A stretch of 64,000 nucleotides of DNA, taken from Pseudomonadota bacterium. GTDB taxonomy: Bacteria; Pseudomonadota; Gammaproteobacteria; Burkholderiales; Burkholderiaceae_B. Numbering within the stretch: the first letter of the stretch is position 1; each line of letters begins with the position of its first letter. This document shows, one piece after another, positions 46,001 through 55,749 of this stretch. The translations under genes were made by a program, and so were the position numbers. The stretch lies in assembly GCA_023425645.1 (NCBI GenBank), contig JAFACG010000001.1, positions 27,460-91,459 on the forward strand, given 5' to 3'. The notes beneath the pieces were generated by a model. The model searched no databases and had not been told where the DNA came from. It was given only the letters and a program-made list of their open reading frames with translations.

Positions 46001-46518
46001 GCAAGCACTCCGAAACGCACCAGGATGGCCATGAACAGCAGCGTGTAGGCTGCCGCCAGGATGTCGTCCCACATGACGCCGAAACCATTGTGCCAGCGCT
46101 GGTCAAAGTAGCGCACAGGTGGAGGCTTGAGAATATCAAAAAAACGGAACAAGGCGAATGCCGCCGTCTGCGCCAGCCAGGTCTGGGGCAGCAGCCAGAG
46201 CACCAGCCAGAACGCGACTATTTCGTCCCAGTTCATGCCGCTGTGATCGGAGACGCCCAGGTCATAGCCGGTGCGGTGGCAGGCCCAGCAGCCCACTAGA
46301 AAAGCCAGGGGCAGGAAAACGGCCATCTGGACGTCGGTCAGGGCATGCAGCCCCAGCACCCACAGCACCCAGGCCAGCACCGTGCCCCAGGTGCCGGGGC
46401 CGGGACGCAGCACGCCCGTGCCGAAGCCGAAGGCCAGGATGCGCCAGGGCTTCTTGAACACCCAATCCAGGCTGGGCCGACGGATGGGGTTGAGGGAAGG
46501 ATCGGGAAAAGTGTTCAT
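45997..46518 (-). CDS. pgpA: phosphatidylglycerophosphatase A
   Basis: A 173-residue membrane phosphatase. GTGVLRPGPGTWGT, WDEIVAFWLVLWLLP and FFDILKPPPVRYFDQRWHNGFGVMWDDILAA are the PgpA/Mg-dependent phosphatase motifs with the clustered acidic residues. It removes the phosphate from phosphatidylglycerophosphate. Start at 46518 chosen by homology (MNTFPDPSLNP); it follows thiL after four bases and overlaps pncC by four. Confidence 0.93.
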   Translation of the reverse strand: MNTFPDPSLNPIRRPSLDWVFKKPWRILAFGFGTGVLRPGPGTWGTVLAWVLWVLGLHALTDVQMAVFLPLAFLVGCWACHRTGYDLGVSDHSGMNWDEIVAFWLVLWLLPQTWLAQTAAFALFRFFDILKPPPVRYFDQRWHNGFGVMWDDILAAAYTLLFMAILVRFGVLA

Positions 46519-46522
46519 GGTG

Positions 46523-47485
46523 TCAGGCGCCGAAATGGTCGAAACCGCCCTGGGCGGGCGCCGGGCGCAGGCCCTGCGCGTCGCGCAGGTGCACGCCATG
46601 GCCGGCCTGCATGCTGCCGATGCGGTTCAGGGACACGCCCTCGCGCCGAGCCAGGGCCATGATCTCGTCCCGCCGCTCGGCAGGCGAAGTGAAACAAAGC
46701 TGGAACACGTCTCCGCCGACCAGGGCCGCTTCCCGGCGCAGCGCCAGGGGCAGGCCGTCCAGGCCGGGATCCAGGGGCAAGGCGTCCCATTCCAGGACGG
46801 CGGCGCAGCGGCTGGCCGAGGCGATGTGCCCCAGATCCTGCACCAGGCCGTCCGAGACATCGATGGCGGCATGCGCCAGGCCGCACAAGGCATGACCCAG
46901 GCGATACGGCGGCCAGGGCTGTTCCAGCGCGGGCCGGCATTGCGCCAGGCGATCGGGATCGGCGGGCAGGCGGCCCTGCAGCAGGCGCAAGGCGATATCG
47001 GCGGCGCCCAGCGTGCCGGTCAGCCAGATGTCGTCGCCCGGCTGGGCGGCGCTGCGCAGCAAGGCCTGGCCCGGCCGCACTTCGCCCAGCACCGTGATGC
47101 TGATGATCACGCCTTGCGGACTGCGCGTGGTGTCGCCGCCGATGAGCGGACACTGCGCCTGCTCCGCCAACTGGAAAATGCCCCGCGAAAAAGCTTCCAG
47201 CCAGTCAGGCTGCACGCTGGGCAGGGACAGGGCCAGCAGGCAGGCGCGCGGCCGCGCGCCCATGGCGCCCAGGTCGGACAGGTTCACCGCCAGGGACTTG
47301 TGCCCCAGCAGGAAGGGGGACACGTCGGGAAAGAAGTGCTGCCCCTCGATCAGCAGGTCCACGCTGCTGGCCAGCTGCCAGCCCGGCGTGGGAGCGAACA
47401 GGGCGCAATCGTCCCCCACCCCCAGATAGCCTTCGGGAGCGGGACGATTGAAATAATATTTGATGAGACCGAACTCGTTCAGCAC
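46523..47485 (-). CDS. thiL: thiamine-monophosphate kinase
   Basis: A 320-residue PurM/SelD-fold kinase. GVGDDCALFAP, SVDLLIEGQHFFPDV, LGHKSLAVNLSDLGAMGA, LIGGDTTRSPQG and AIDVSDGLVQDLGHIA carry the Mg-ATP and substrate Asp residues. It makes thiamine diphosphate from the monophosphate. It lies 14 bases downstream of nusB, as in many betaproteobacteria. Confidence 0.96.
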   Translation of the reverse strand: MLNEFGLIKYYFNRPAPEGYLGVGDDCALFAPTPGWQLASSVDLLIEGQHFFPDVSPFLLGHKSLAVNLSDLGAMGARPRACLLALSLPSVQPDWLEAFSRGIFQLAEQAQCPLIGGDTTRSPQGVIISITVLGEVRPGQALLRSAAQPGDDIWLTGTLGAADIALRLLQGRLPADPDRLAQCRPALEQPWPPYRLGHALCGLAHAAIDVSDGLVQDLGHIASASRCAAVLEWDALPLDPGLDGLPLALRREAALVGGDVFQLCFTSPAERRDEIMALARREGVSLNRIGSMQAGHGVHLRDAQGLRPAPAQGGFDHFGA

Positions 47486-47499
47486 GTCTCGCCCAGCCG

Positions 47500-48024
47500 T
47501 CAGCGGCGGGCCTGCTTGGCCACTTCGGGAGCGCGCACGTCGGCGGCCAGCTTGTCCAGCACGCCGTTGACGAACTTGAAGCCGTCGGTGCCGCCGAAGG
47601 ACTTGGCCAGCTCCACGGCTTCGTTGATGGCCACCCGGTACGGCACTTCCACGTGATGGATGAGTTCGTAGCTGCCGATCAGCAAGATGCCGTGCTCGAT
47701 GGGCGAGAGCTCTTCCAGCGGGCGATCCACATAGGGCAGGAAACGCTCGCGCAGCGTGGGCGCTTCGCGCATCACGCCGAACAGCAGCGTCTTGAACCAG
47801 GCGGCATCGGCCTCGCCGAATTCCTCGTCGCCGCGGATATGGGCGTCGATGGATACCGCTTCCTGCAGGCCGTCCGCCCCGCGCAGCAGCCAGGAGTAGA
47901 CGCCCTGCAGGGCGAATTCACGCGAACGGCGTCGCGCGGATCGTCCATTGGCCTTGGCGGCCGGGACTTTATTTGTCGTCGTCAAGATCTTCGTCCTCGT
48001 AGTCTTCGTCCTCGTCGTCGTCAT
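47500..48024 (-). CDS. nusB: transcription antitermination factor NusB
   Basis: An all-helical RNA-binding protein (up to 174 residues). From [19 protein letters not shown] to [29 protein letters not shown] it matches NusB, which binds boxA with NusE in rRNA antitermination. The 5' end is unusual: the ATG at 48024 overlaps the 3' end of ribH by 56 bases, giving a Thr/Arg/Lys-rich leader ([12 protein letters not shown]). A TTG at 47985 is an alternative start with a GAGG upstream. Either way the gene begins inside ribH. Confidence 0.92.
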   Translation of the reverse strand: MTTTRTKTTRTKILTTTNKVPAAKANGRSARRRSREFALQGVYSWLLRGADGLQEAVSIDAHIRGDEEFGEADAAWFKTLLFGVMREAPTLRERFLPYVDRPLEELSPIEHGILLIGSYELIHHVEVPYRVAINEAVELAKSFGGTDGFKFVNGVLDKLAADVRAPEVAKQARR

Positions 48025-48490
48025 CGAGCTCGGGCTCTAGCACGGCGATGAGGTTGCCCAGCTCCACGGCCGTGCGGGCGCAATCGCGGCCCTTTTCAGC
48101 AGCGCGGACCTGGGCTTCTTCGTCGGTGTTGGTGGTGAGCACGCCGTTGGCCACCGGGATGCCGGTCGCCAGCGAGACGCGGGTGATGGCGGCCGCGCTT
48201 TCGTTGCTGACCACTTCAAAGTGATAGGTTTCTCCGCGGATGACCGCGCCCAGGGCGATCAGGGCGTCGAACTCGCCAGTCTCGGCCATCTGCGCCAGGG
48301 TGATGCCCAGCTCCAGCGCACCGGGTACGGACAATACGGTCACATCGCGCTCGTCCACGCCCAGGGCTTCAAGTTCCTGCAGGCAGGCTTCCAGTTCGGT
48401 CAGACCGATGGACTCGTTGAAACGCGCGCGCACGATGCCGATGTGCAGTCCTTCCCCATTCAGGTCCGGGGTGACGATGTAAGGATTCAT
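47969..48490 (-). CDS. ribH: 6,7-dimethyl-8-ribityllumazine synthase
   Basis: A 173-residue lumazine synthase: [61 protein letters not shown] and [19 protein letters not shown] are all intact. It condenses the butanone phosphate made by RibB with the pyrimidine precursor; usually an icosahedral assembly. Odd feature: an acidic tail of about 18 residues ([20 protein letters not shown]), extending past the usual C-terminus and overlapping the nusB start in another frame. Confidence 0.95.
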   Translation of the reverse strand: MNPYIVTPDLNGEGLHIGIVRARFNESIGLTELEACLQELEALGVDERDVTVLSVPGALELGITLAQMAETGEFDALIALGAVIRGETYHFEVVSNESAAAITRVSLATGIPVANGVLTTNTDEEAQVRAAEKGRDCARTAVELGNLIAVLEPELDDDDEDEDYEDEDLDDDK

Positions 48491-48504
48491 GTCGGAATCT
48501 CCGC

Positions 48505-49671
48505 TTAGGATTGAGAATCGGGTTCGCTATGGTAACCCGTGATGGTCAGTGCGAACCCGGTCATGCTTGGCATTTTACGTGGTCGCGACAGCAAACGGGC
48601 CTTGCCGACATTGAGGTCGCGCAAAATCTGCGCGCCTATGCCATAGGTGCGCAGGTCGTAGCGGCTGGGGCGGCCGCGCGGCGCCTCAGCGGGGCTTTCC
48701 GTGCCCCAGGCCTGGACCTGCTCGAATGACTGTTCCTCGGAGCTCTGGCAATTCATCAACAGCACCACGCCGGAATCGGAGGCCGCGACGGTGCGCAGGG
48801 CCTTGGGCAGCGTCCAGCTATGGCCCACGTCGTCCTGGATCAGCACGTCCAGCACCGTGGTGGGCTCGTGCACGCGCACCAGCGTTTCCACATCCGGAGT
48901 GATGGTCCCGTGCACCAGGGCCAGGTGCAGGCCGCCCGAGGACAGGTCCCGGTAGGCGTGGCAGTCGAATTCGCCATAGGCGGTCTTGACCGGCCGCTTG
49001 TGCAGGTGCTCGATCATGGATTCGTGCTCGCTGCGGTACTGGATCAGGTCGGCGATGGTGCCGATCTTGATGCCGTGCTGCGCGGCGAAAGTGAGCAGGT
49101 CCGGCAGGCGCGCCATGGTGCCGTCCGGGTTGAGGATCTCGCAGATGACGGCGGCCGGGGTCAGGCCGGCCATGGCGGTCAGGTCGCAGCCCGCCTCGGT
49201 GTGGCCGGCGCGCACCAGCACGCCGCCCTTGGCCGCCTTGAGCGGGAAGATGTGGCCGGGTTGCACCAGGTCCGCGGGACGCGCGTCGCGCGCCACGGCG
49301 GCCTGCACGGTGCGGGCGCGGTCGGCGGCGGAGATGCCCGTTTCCACGCCTTCGGCCGCTTCGATGGACACGGTGAAGTTGGTGCCGAAGCGCGTGCCGT
49401 TGCGCGTGGCCATCAGCGGCAGGTCCAACTGGCGGCAGCGCTCCTCGGTCAGGGTCAGGCAGACCAGCCCGCGGCCGTGCGTGACCATGAAGTTGATGGC
49501 CTCGGCATTGACGAACTCGGCGGCCATCACCAGGTCGCCTTCGTTCTCGCGGTCCTCTTCGTCGACCAGGATGACCATGCGGCCGGCGCGCAGTTCCTCG
49601 ACGATCTCCAGGACGGGCGAGATCGAGCTGGCGCCGGTCTGGACGGCTTCGGGCTGAAATTCTTGATTCAT
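48505..49671 (-). CDS. ribB: 3,4-dihydroxy-2-butanone 4-phosphate synthase with degenerate GTP cyclohydrolase II domain (RibBX type)
   Basis: A 388-residue two-domain protein. Residues 20-220 are a complete RibB ([19 protein letters not shown] with the acidic metal loop, [40 protein letters not shown]). Residues 225-380 have the RibA fold ([21 protein letters not shown]) but the zinc-binding C-x10-C-x-C motif is absent: the region reads [20 protein letters not shown]. So only the synthase half should be active, and a separate RibA is expected elsewhere. First gene of ribB-ribH-nusB-thiL-pgpA-pncC. Confidence 0.9.
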   Translation of the reverse strand: MNQEFQPEAVQTGASSISPVLEIVEELRAGRMVILVDEEDRENEGDLVMAAEFVNAEAINFMVTHGRGLVCLTLTEERCRQLDLPLMATRNGTRFGTNFTVSIEAAEGVETGISAADRARTVQAAVARDARPADLVQPGHIFPLKAAKGGVLVRAGHTEAGCDLTAMAGLTPAAVICEILNPDGTMARLPDLLTFAAQHGIKIGTIADLIQYRSEHESMIEHLHKRPVKTAYGEFDCHAYRDLSSGGLHLALVHGTITPDVETLVRVHEPTTVLDVLIQDDVGHSWTLPKALRTVAASDSGVVLLMNCQSSEEQSFEQVQAWGTESPAEAPRGRPSRYDLRTYGIGAQILRDLNVGKARLLSRPRKMPSMTGFALTITGYHSEPDSQS

Positions 49672-49786
49672 CGTGCTCTCTGCTCAGACAGATAATAATT
49701 ACCGCCATTTTACGACACCCGCGCGACAGCGGGCAGGCACTATGCCTGTACACTGAGAACCTGTTCCGATCCGCCGTACATTGCCC

Positions 49787-50605
49787 ATGACCGAACCTGC
49801 CCTGGAAGAAAAACGCCGCCGCATCCAATCCATCGAGACCGGCTTCGGGCTGCTCAAGGCGCTGGTGGACTGCGGCCAGCCCATGATGCTGCGCGACCTG
49901 GCCGCCCAGGCGGGCATGAGCTCGGCCAAGGCCCACCCCTACCTGGTCAGTTTCACCAATGTAGGGCTGGTGCAGCAGGATCCGGTGACGGGCCTGTACG
50001 AGCTGGGCCCCTTCGCCCTGCAGATGGGCCTGGTCAGCCTGCAGAGCCAGAACCCGGTCAAGATCGCCCTGCCGCTGGTGCAGGCGCTGGCGCCGCGCAT
50101 CGGCCACACGCTGGGGCTGGCGGTGCTCGGTTCGCACGGGCCCACCATGGTGCACATCAGCGAAGCCAGCTACCCGGTGCACGTGAACATGCGCTGCGGC
50201 ACGGTGATGTCCATGCTGCACACGGCCACCGGACATGTATTTGCCGCCTGGCTGCCGGCGGAAGTGGCGCGCCACTACATCGAGCGCGAGGCTGGCGACA
50301 GCGCCGTGGTGACCAGCATCAGCCCGCTGCGTCCCTCGCCTTCGGCCCTGGCCGAACTGCTGGAGCGCATACGCCGCCAAGGGGCGGCCCAGGCGCTGGG
50401 CAATCCGCTGCCGGGCATAGACGCCCTGTCCGTACCCGTATTCGACCATTCCGGCCAGATCGTGCTGGCCCTGACCAGCCTGGGGCCCAGCACCTTGTTC
50501 GACGCCCGACTGGACAGTCCCATCCTGGCACAACTGCGCCAGTGCGCGGCCACCATCTCCCGCCAGTTGGGCTGGAGGGGCGCGGCAAGCGGGGACAAAC
50601 CCTGA
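49787..50605 (+). CDS. IclR family transcriptional regulator
   Basis: A 272-residue IclR protein: N-terminal winged helix (IQSIETGFGLLKALVDCGQPMMLRDLAAQAGMSSAKAHPYLVSFTNVGLV) and C-terminal GAF-like effector domain (LGLAVLGSHGPTMVHISE, MLHTATGHVFAAWLP). The ATG at 49787 is chosen over a TTG six bases upstream. It is divergent from the riboflavin operon, though such operons are not usually IclR targets; its own target is unknown. Confidence 0.85.
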   Translation: MTEPALEEKRRRIQSIETGFGLLKALVDCGQPMMLRDLAAQAGMSSAKAHPYLVSFTNVGLVQQDPVTGLYELGPFALQMGLVSLQSQNPVKIALPLVQALAPRIGHTLGLAVLGSHGPTMVHISEASYPVHVNMRCGTVMSMLHTATGHVFAAWLPAEVARHYIEREAGDSAVVTSISPLRPSPSALAELLERIRRQGAAQALGNPLPGIDALSVPVFDHSGQIVLALTSLGPSTLFDARLDSPILAQLRQCAATISRQLGWRGAASGDKP

Positions 50606-50676
50606 TTCGAGGGGCGGCCGCTACAATGGGCCGCCTCATTCTTGATTGCGGCTTCAAGTTTTGCGGGTTTGGATGC

Positions 50677-50743
50677 AGAATGACCCTTTAGCGCCCCCAT
50701 GGGCGCCGGCCGCCGCACTGCCAGTGCCCGGCCGGGTCATTCT
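50677..50743 (+). promoter_or_regulatory. three-way-junction-like structured element upstream of the CYTH-CHAD gene
   Basis: A perfect 10-bp outer stem (AGAATGACCC 50677-50686 with GGGTCATTCT 50734-50743) encloses two perfect inner hairpins: GCGCCC-CCAT-GGGCGC (50691-50706) and GCACTG-C-CAGTGC (50715-50727). It ends 14 bases before the CYTH-CHAD start. It could be an mRNA leader structure, a small RNA, or a weak terminator of the IclR gene (only TCTTTG follows). Function unknown. Confidence 0.6.
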
Positions 50744-50757
50744 TTGAGTGCCGAGCT

Positions 50758-52284
50758 GTGCTAGAACAAGAACTGAAATTTTTTGTACCCGAGAACGCCC
50801 GCCCCGGTCTGCTGACCGCTTTTGAGGCCGTGCGCACCGGCAGCATCACCCTGAACGCCATTTATTTCGACACGCCCGAACGCGAACTGGCGCGTACCGA
50901 CGTGGCGCTGCGCCTGCGCAAGGAAGGCGGGCAATGGATGCAAACCGTCAAGCTGCCCGGGCCCGACACGCTGTCGCGCATCGAGATCAACCATCCGCGC
51001 CCCGGCCCCGAGCTGGACCTGGAACTATACCGGGGAACCGCCGCCGAGGCCGCCCTGCTGCCCTACGCCGGCCGCATACAGGCGCGCTACCAGACCGAGA
51101 TCCTGCGCGGGCTGGCCGTGCTCCAGCATGCGGGCTCCGAACTGGAGCTGGCCTATGACGTGGGTCACATCGAGTCGCAAGGCCTGCGCCTGCCGGTGAA
51201 CGAGCTGGAAGTCGAGCTGATCCGCGGCGACAGCGCGGCCATGTTCGAAATAGGACAGCGCTGGCTGTACAAGCACAACCTTATACTGGAGCTGCGCAGC
51301 AAGTCCGAGCGCGGCGACGCCCTGGCCAGCCTGGCCGATCGCCGGCTGGCGCGCACCCTGACCGACACGCTGCAACCCGAACAGGTGGCCGCCGCCCTGA
51401 CGCGCAAGGCCTACCAGCTGCCCAAGCCCCATTTCGTGGACACCCGCGATCTGGAGCAGTTCTATCGCCGCAGCGCCTCCATGAGCCTGGAGCAGGTCAT
51501 ACGCAACGCCGCCCTGCTGGCCGGGGTGGATGGCATACGGCCGGCGGCGTCCCTGCAGGCCGACTACCTGGCCATGATGCGCGTGGGCCTGCGCCGCCTG
51601 CGCTCCTGCCGCAAGCTGTTCAACCCCTGGCTCAATGCCAGCGAAGGCTATGCCAACACCCGCCTGGCGCATTATTTCGGCCTGTTCGGCAAGGCCCGCG
51701 ACCAGGATCTGGTGCAGTTGGAGATCATGCCCCTGCTGCTGCAGGCCGGCATGCCGGGCCCCGCGCCCCAGCTCGAGCCGGCGCACGTGGAGCACGACCC
51801 GGTCGAGCTGGCCGCCGCAGCCGAATTCCAGTCGCTGCTGCTGAGCAATCTGCAAAGTCTGGTCTGCGGCCCGGCGCTGGACCTGCACGGCGTGCAGGAC
51901 CCCGACCATCTGATCGAGGCCCGGATCACCCGCTGGTTCAACAACATCCAGTTGCGCAGCCAGCGCTTCGCCCAGCTGAGCCAGGAAAAGCAGCACCGCC
52001 TGCGCAATCGCATCAAGAGCCTGCGCTATTGCCTGGAATTCCTGCAGGGCGCCGACGACGAAGGCCTGCACAAGGTGTTGCGCGAATGCCAGGCGCTGAT
52101 CGGCGCGGTGACGGATGTGGACGTGGCGCTGCACTGGTATGCCCGCCACGCGGTCTCGCCCGAGCAAGCGCAGTTCGCCCGCCGCTGGCTCACCCAGGCC
52201 CGCGAGACGCGCGCCGCCCAGGCGCAGCGCGCCCTGAACGCCCTGGGCCAGCATCGCCCGCAACCCCGGCTGGCGCGGCACTAG
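50758..52284 (+). CDS. CYTH and CHAD domain protein
   Basis: A 508-residue protein. Residues 1-200 are a CYTH (triphosphate tunnel) domain: the ExExK start is E3-x-E5-x-K7, followed by YFDTPERELARTDVALRLRKEGGQWMQTVK and ELEVELIRGD. Residues about 230-495 are a CHAD helical domain with conserved histidine/arginine positions (MRVGLRRLRSCRKLFNPWL, HRLRNRIKSLRYCLEFL). Family activity includes inorganic triphosphatase; CHAD domains bind polyphosphate granules. Starts with GTG at 50758. Its terminator has been split by a repeat element. Confidence 0.9.
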   Translation: MLEQELKFFVPENARPGLLTAFEAVRTGSITLNAIYFDTPERELARTDVALRLRKEGGQWMQTVKLPGPDTLSRIEINHPRPGPELDLELYRGTAAEAALLPYAGRIQARYQTEILRGLAVLQHAGSELELAYDVGHIESQGLRLPVNELEVELIRGDSAAMFEIGQRWLYKHNLILELRSKSERGDALASLADRRLARTLTDTLQPEQVAAALTRKAYQLPKPHFVDTRDLEQFYRRSASMSLEQVIRNAALLAGVDGIRPAASLQADYLAMMRVGLRRLRSCRKLFNPWLNASEGYANTRLAHYFGLFGKARDQDLVQLEIMPLLLQAGMPGPAPQLEPAHVEHDPVELAAAAEFQSLLLSNLQSLVCGPALDLHGVQDPDHLIEARITRWFNNIQLRSQRFAQLSQEKQHRLRNRIKSLRYCLEFLQGADDEGLHKVLRECQALIGAVTDVDVALHWYARHAVSPEQAQFARRWLTQARETRAAQAQRALNALGQHRPQPRLARH

Positions 52285-52291
52285 CCAATAA

Positions 52292-52681
52292 AAAAACTCC
52301 GGCTCTGCGCCTAATGCCAGTCAGTTAAGCCCTGACTGAGATTTTCTTGGTTCTTCGAAGAGTTCCGGGGACTGAATTGCCAAGTCGATGCCGAACTGGT
52401 TTTTTGAAGACGCCGCTATACGCATCCATGCCAAACAGAAAATTCAGCGCATGGCTGATACGTTGTACGGCGTGCGCGGACGTCCCGCCGTTTGGGCCAA
52501 AACGACGGGGCCGTTCTCGCGAGGCGGGCCGGCGGGCGAGTCAGGGCCTTCGCCGCAGGCGGGATGCGGGGGCGGGAGGCAAGGGGCGTGCTGCTCGAGC
52601 AGGGCGCTGGTGGTTCGTCCAGCGGACGAATCACCCTGTTTGAGCTTAACTGACTGGCATTGGGCTCTGCGCCGGAGTTTT
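52292..52681. terminator. bidirectional terminator split by a mobile repeat
   Basis: The left flank reads AAAAACTCCGGCTCTGCGCC and the right flank GGCTCTGCGCCGGAGTTTT. Removing the inserted 351 bp plus one copy of the duplication restores a hairpin AAAACTCCGG-CTCTGCG-CCGGAGTTTT, with A- and T-runs suited to stop both the CYTH-CHAD gene (+) and ftsY (-). As it stands the two arms lie about 370 bases apart. Confidence 0.75.
52312..52662. mobile_element. MITE-like element with terminal inverted repeats (locus B)
   Basis: A 351-bp element with perfect 18-bp terminal inverted repeats (AATGCCAGTCAGTTAAGC at 52313-52330, complement at 52644-52661) and an 11-bp direct repeat GGCTCTGCGCC on both sides (52301-52311, 52663-52673). 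No transposase fits inside. It shares several modules with 29950-30545, including an 11-bp hairpin (52610-52620 with 52624-52634) and a palindrome CTGCTCGAGCAG (52591-52602). Mobilised in trans by an unseen transposase is the likely explanation; the terminal sequence resembles some IS4-type ends, from memory only. Confidence 0.8.
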
Positions 52682-52719
52682 CAGTTCCAGGGCCGACGCC
52701 CTGACGGGCGCAGGCCCGA

Positions 52720-54036
52720 TCAGTTCAGGCCGATGACGGCGGCGGCGAATTCGCGCGCCACGAAGGGCTGCAAGTCCTGCATGCCCTCGCCCACCCCGAT
52801 CCAGTAGACCGGGATGGGGCGCACGCCCTGCGCGCCGGCCGCCACGGCCGCCAGCGTCCCGCCCTTGGCCGTGCCGTCCAGCTTGGTGACCACCAGCCCC
52901 GTCAGGCCCAGCGCCGCATCGAAGGCGCGGATCTGCGAGATGGCGTTCTGGCCGGTATTGCCGTCCACCACCAGCAGGACTTCGTGCGGCGCCTGGCCGT
53001 CGGCCTTGCCGATGACGCGCTTGATCTTCTTGAGCTCTTCCATCAGGTGCAACTGGGTGGGCAGCCGGCCGGCCGTGTCCACCATGACCACGCCCATGCC
53101 GCGGGCCTTGCCCGCGTGCACGGCGTCGAAGGCCACGGCGGCCGGGTCGCCGCCGTCCTGGGCGATGACGCTGACATTGTTGCGCGAACCCCATTCGATG
53201 AGCTGCTCACGCGCCGCAGCCCGGAACGTATCACCGGCGGCCAGCAATACCTTGGCGCCCTGAGCCTGGAACGTGTGGGCCAGCTTGCCGATGGAGGTGG
53301 TCTTGCCCGCGCCGTTCACGCCGGCGATCATGACCACCAGCGGCTGCGCCGCCTGCAAGGGAAAAGCCTTTTCCAGCGGCTTGAGGTGATCGGCGAGGAT
53401 ATCGCAAAGCGCCTGCTTGACCTGGGCGGCGTCGGTGATCTTCTCCTTGCGGATGCGCGCGCGCAGGGCCGTCAGCAGCTTGTCCGTGGCGTCCACGCCG
53501 GCGTCGGCCAGCAGCAGCGCCTCTTCGAGCTCCTCGAAGAGATTCTCGTCCACCTTGGCGCCCACGAACAGCCCGCCTATGCTCTGGCCGGTCCGCGACA
53601 GCCCCTGCTTCAGGCGCGAGAGCCAGGAGGACTTGGCCGGAGCGGCTTCGGCGACCGGAACCGGCTGGGGCTCAGGCTGTGGAACCGGTTCCGGTTCGGG
53701 CTTGGGCGCCGGCTCGGGCTCCATGACGGAGGCGGGCTCGGGAGCGGGCGCTGGAGCGCTTGCGGACTCCGCGGGATGTTCGAAGGCGGAGGCCGCTTCC
53801 TGCACAGGCGGCTGGAACACATCCGCAACGGGCGGCGGCGCCGGTTCAGCGGCTGGCGCAGAGGGAGCGGACGGCTCCCGCGCCACCGGCTCGCCGCGCT
53901 CCGGAGCCTGGACGGGGGCCGCGGGCGGCAGCGCCGCGCCGGACTCGGGATCCTGGGGAGAAAGCGGTTCGGTCGGCTCTGTGCGAGGCGCTTCCGGAGC
54001 CGGGGTTACCTTCTTTCTTTTAAAAAAACTGAACAT
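52720..54036 (-). CDS. ftsY: signal recognition particle receptor FtsY
   Basis: A 438-residue SRP GTPase. The start MFSFFKRKK at 54036 gives the basic N-terminal membrane-binding patch; residues about 12-135 are Pro/Glu/Ala-rich low complexity (the acidic A domain); then the N domain and the G domain with GVNGAGKTTSIGKLA, DTFRAAAREQL, VDTAGRLPTQLHLMEEL, TKLDGTAKGG and GVGEGMQDLQPF. It docks ribosome-SRP complexes at the membrane. Divergent from rsmD. Confidence 0.97.
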   Translation of the reverse strand: MFSFFKRKKVTPAPEAPRTEPTEPLSPQDPESGAALPPAAPVQAPERGEPVAREPSAPSAPAAEPAPPPVADVFQPPVQEAASAFEHPAESASAPAPAPEPASVMEPEPAPKPEPEPVPQPEPQPVPVAEAAPAKSSWLSRLKQGLSRTGQSIGGLFVGAKVDENLFEELEEALLLADAGVDATDKLLTALRARIRKEKITDAAQVKQALCDILADHLKPLEKAFPLQAAQPLVVMIAGVNGAGKTTSIGKLAHTFQAQGAKVLLAAGDTFRAAAREQLIEWGSRNNVSVIAQDGGDPAAVAFDAVHAGKARGMGVVMVDTAGRLPTQLHLMEELKKIKRVIGKADGQAPHEVLLVVDGNTGQNAISQIRAFDAALGLTGLVVTKLDGTAKGGTLAAVAAGAQGVRPIPVYWIGVGEGMQDLQPFVAREFAAAVIGLN

Positions 54037-54074
54037 ACGTTTTACACTAGAAGATTCTGTTGAATGAGCACGCG

Positions 54075-54120
54075 CCTTTGCGCAAGCTTCGCCGTTCACG
54101 ACGAGGCTTGCGCAAAGGCA
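54075..54120. repeat. perfect 14-bp inverted repeat between ftsY and rsmD
   Basis: Arms GCCTTTGCGCAAGC (54075-54088) and GCTTGCGCAAAGGC (54107-54120), loop 18 bases, in the divergent ftsY/rsmD spacer. No T-run on either side. Regulatory cruciform, leader hairpin or a small repeat unit; function unknown. Confidence 0.7.
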
Positions 54121-54214
54121 GTATCGATGCGGCGCGCAAGCGCCCCTGCATCGTGGCGAAGAAATCCGGCCGCAAGGCCGGCGTCCTTCACATCATTATC
54201 CGATCAAAGCGCTG

Positions 54215-55383
<1,169 letters not shown>

Positions 55384-55483
55384 TCTCGCCCCGCGGAGCA
55401 GTCCGTACTACACTGTAGGGTGAATCGATAGTCATCCTCGGGCCGCACTGCCGGGGAGACGGAAGCAATCAGGACATCACGCC

Positions 55484-55741
55484 ATGGCGCTGCACATCAC
55501 CGAAGAATGCATCAACTGCGACGTCTGCGAGCCGCAGTGCCCGAACATGGCCATCTACATGGGCAAAGAGATCTACGAGATCAACCCCAACCTGTGCACG
55601 GAATGCGTGGGCCACTTCGACGAGCCCCAGTGCGTGGTGGTCTGTCCGGTGGAATGCATCGAGGTCCATCCGCAGCATCAGGAAGACCAGGCCACCCTGA
55701 TGGCCCGCTTCAAGCAGCTCCAGTCCAAGCAGCAGCCCTGA
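55484..55741 (+). CDS. YfhL family 4Fe-4S dicluster ferredoxin
   Basis: An 85-residue ferredoxin: cluster motifs ECINCDVCEPQCP near the N-terminus and CTECVGHFDEPQCVVVCPVECI in the centre, with the extra loop between cysteines of the second cluster that is typical of the YfhL/Fdx type found next to coaD. Low-potential electron carrier; partner unknown. It starts 100 bases after coaD, possibly from its own promoter. Confidence 0.94.
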   Translation: MALHITEECINCDVCEPQCPNMAIYMGKEIYEINPNLCTECVGHFDEPQCVVVCPVECIEVHPQHQEDQATLMARFKQLQSKQQP

Positions 55742-55749
55742 AGCGCTGA

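Noticed and set aside
49672..49786. FMN riboswitch before the riboflavin operon
   Set aside because: The leader is too short and lacks the conserved multi-stem core; nothing comparable was seen.
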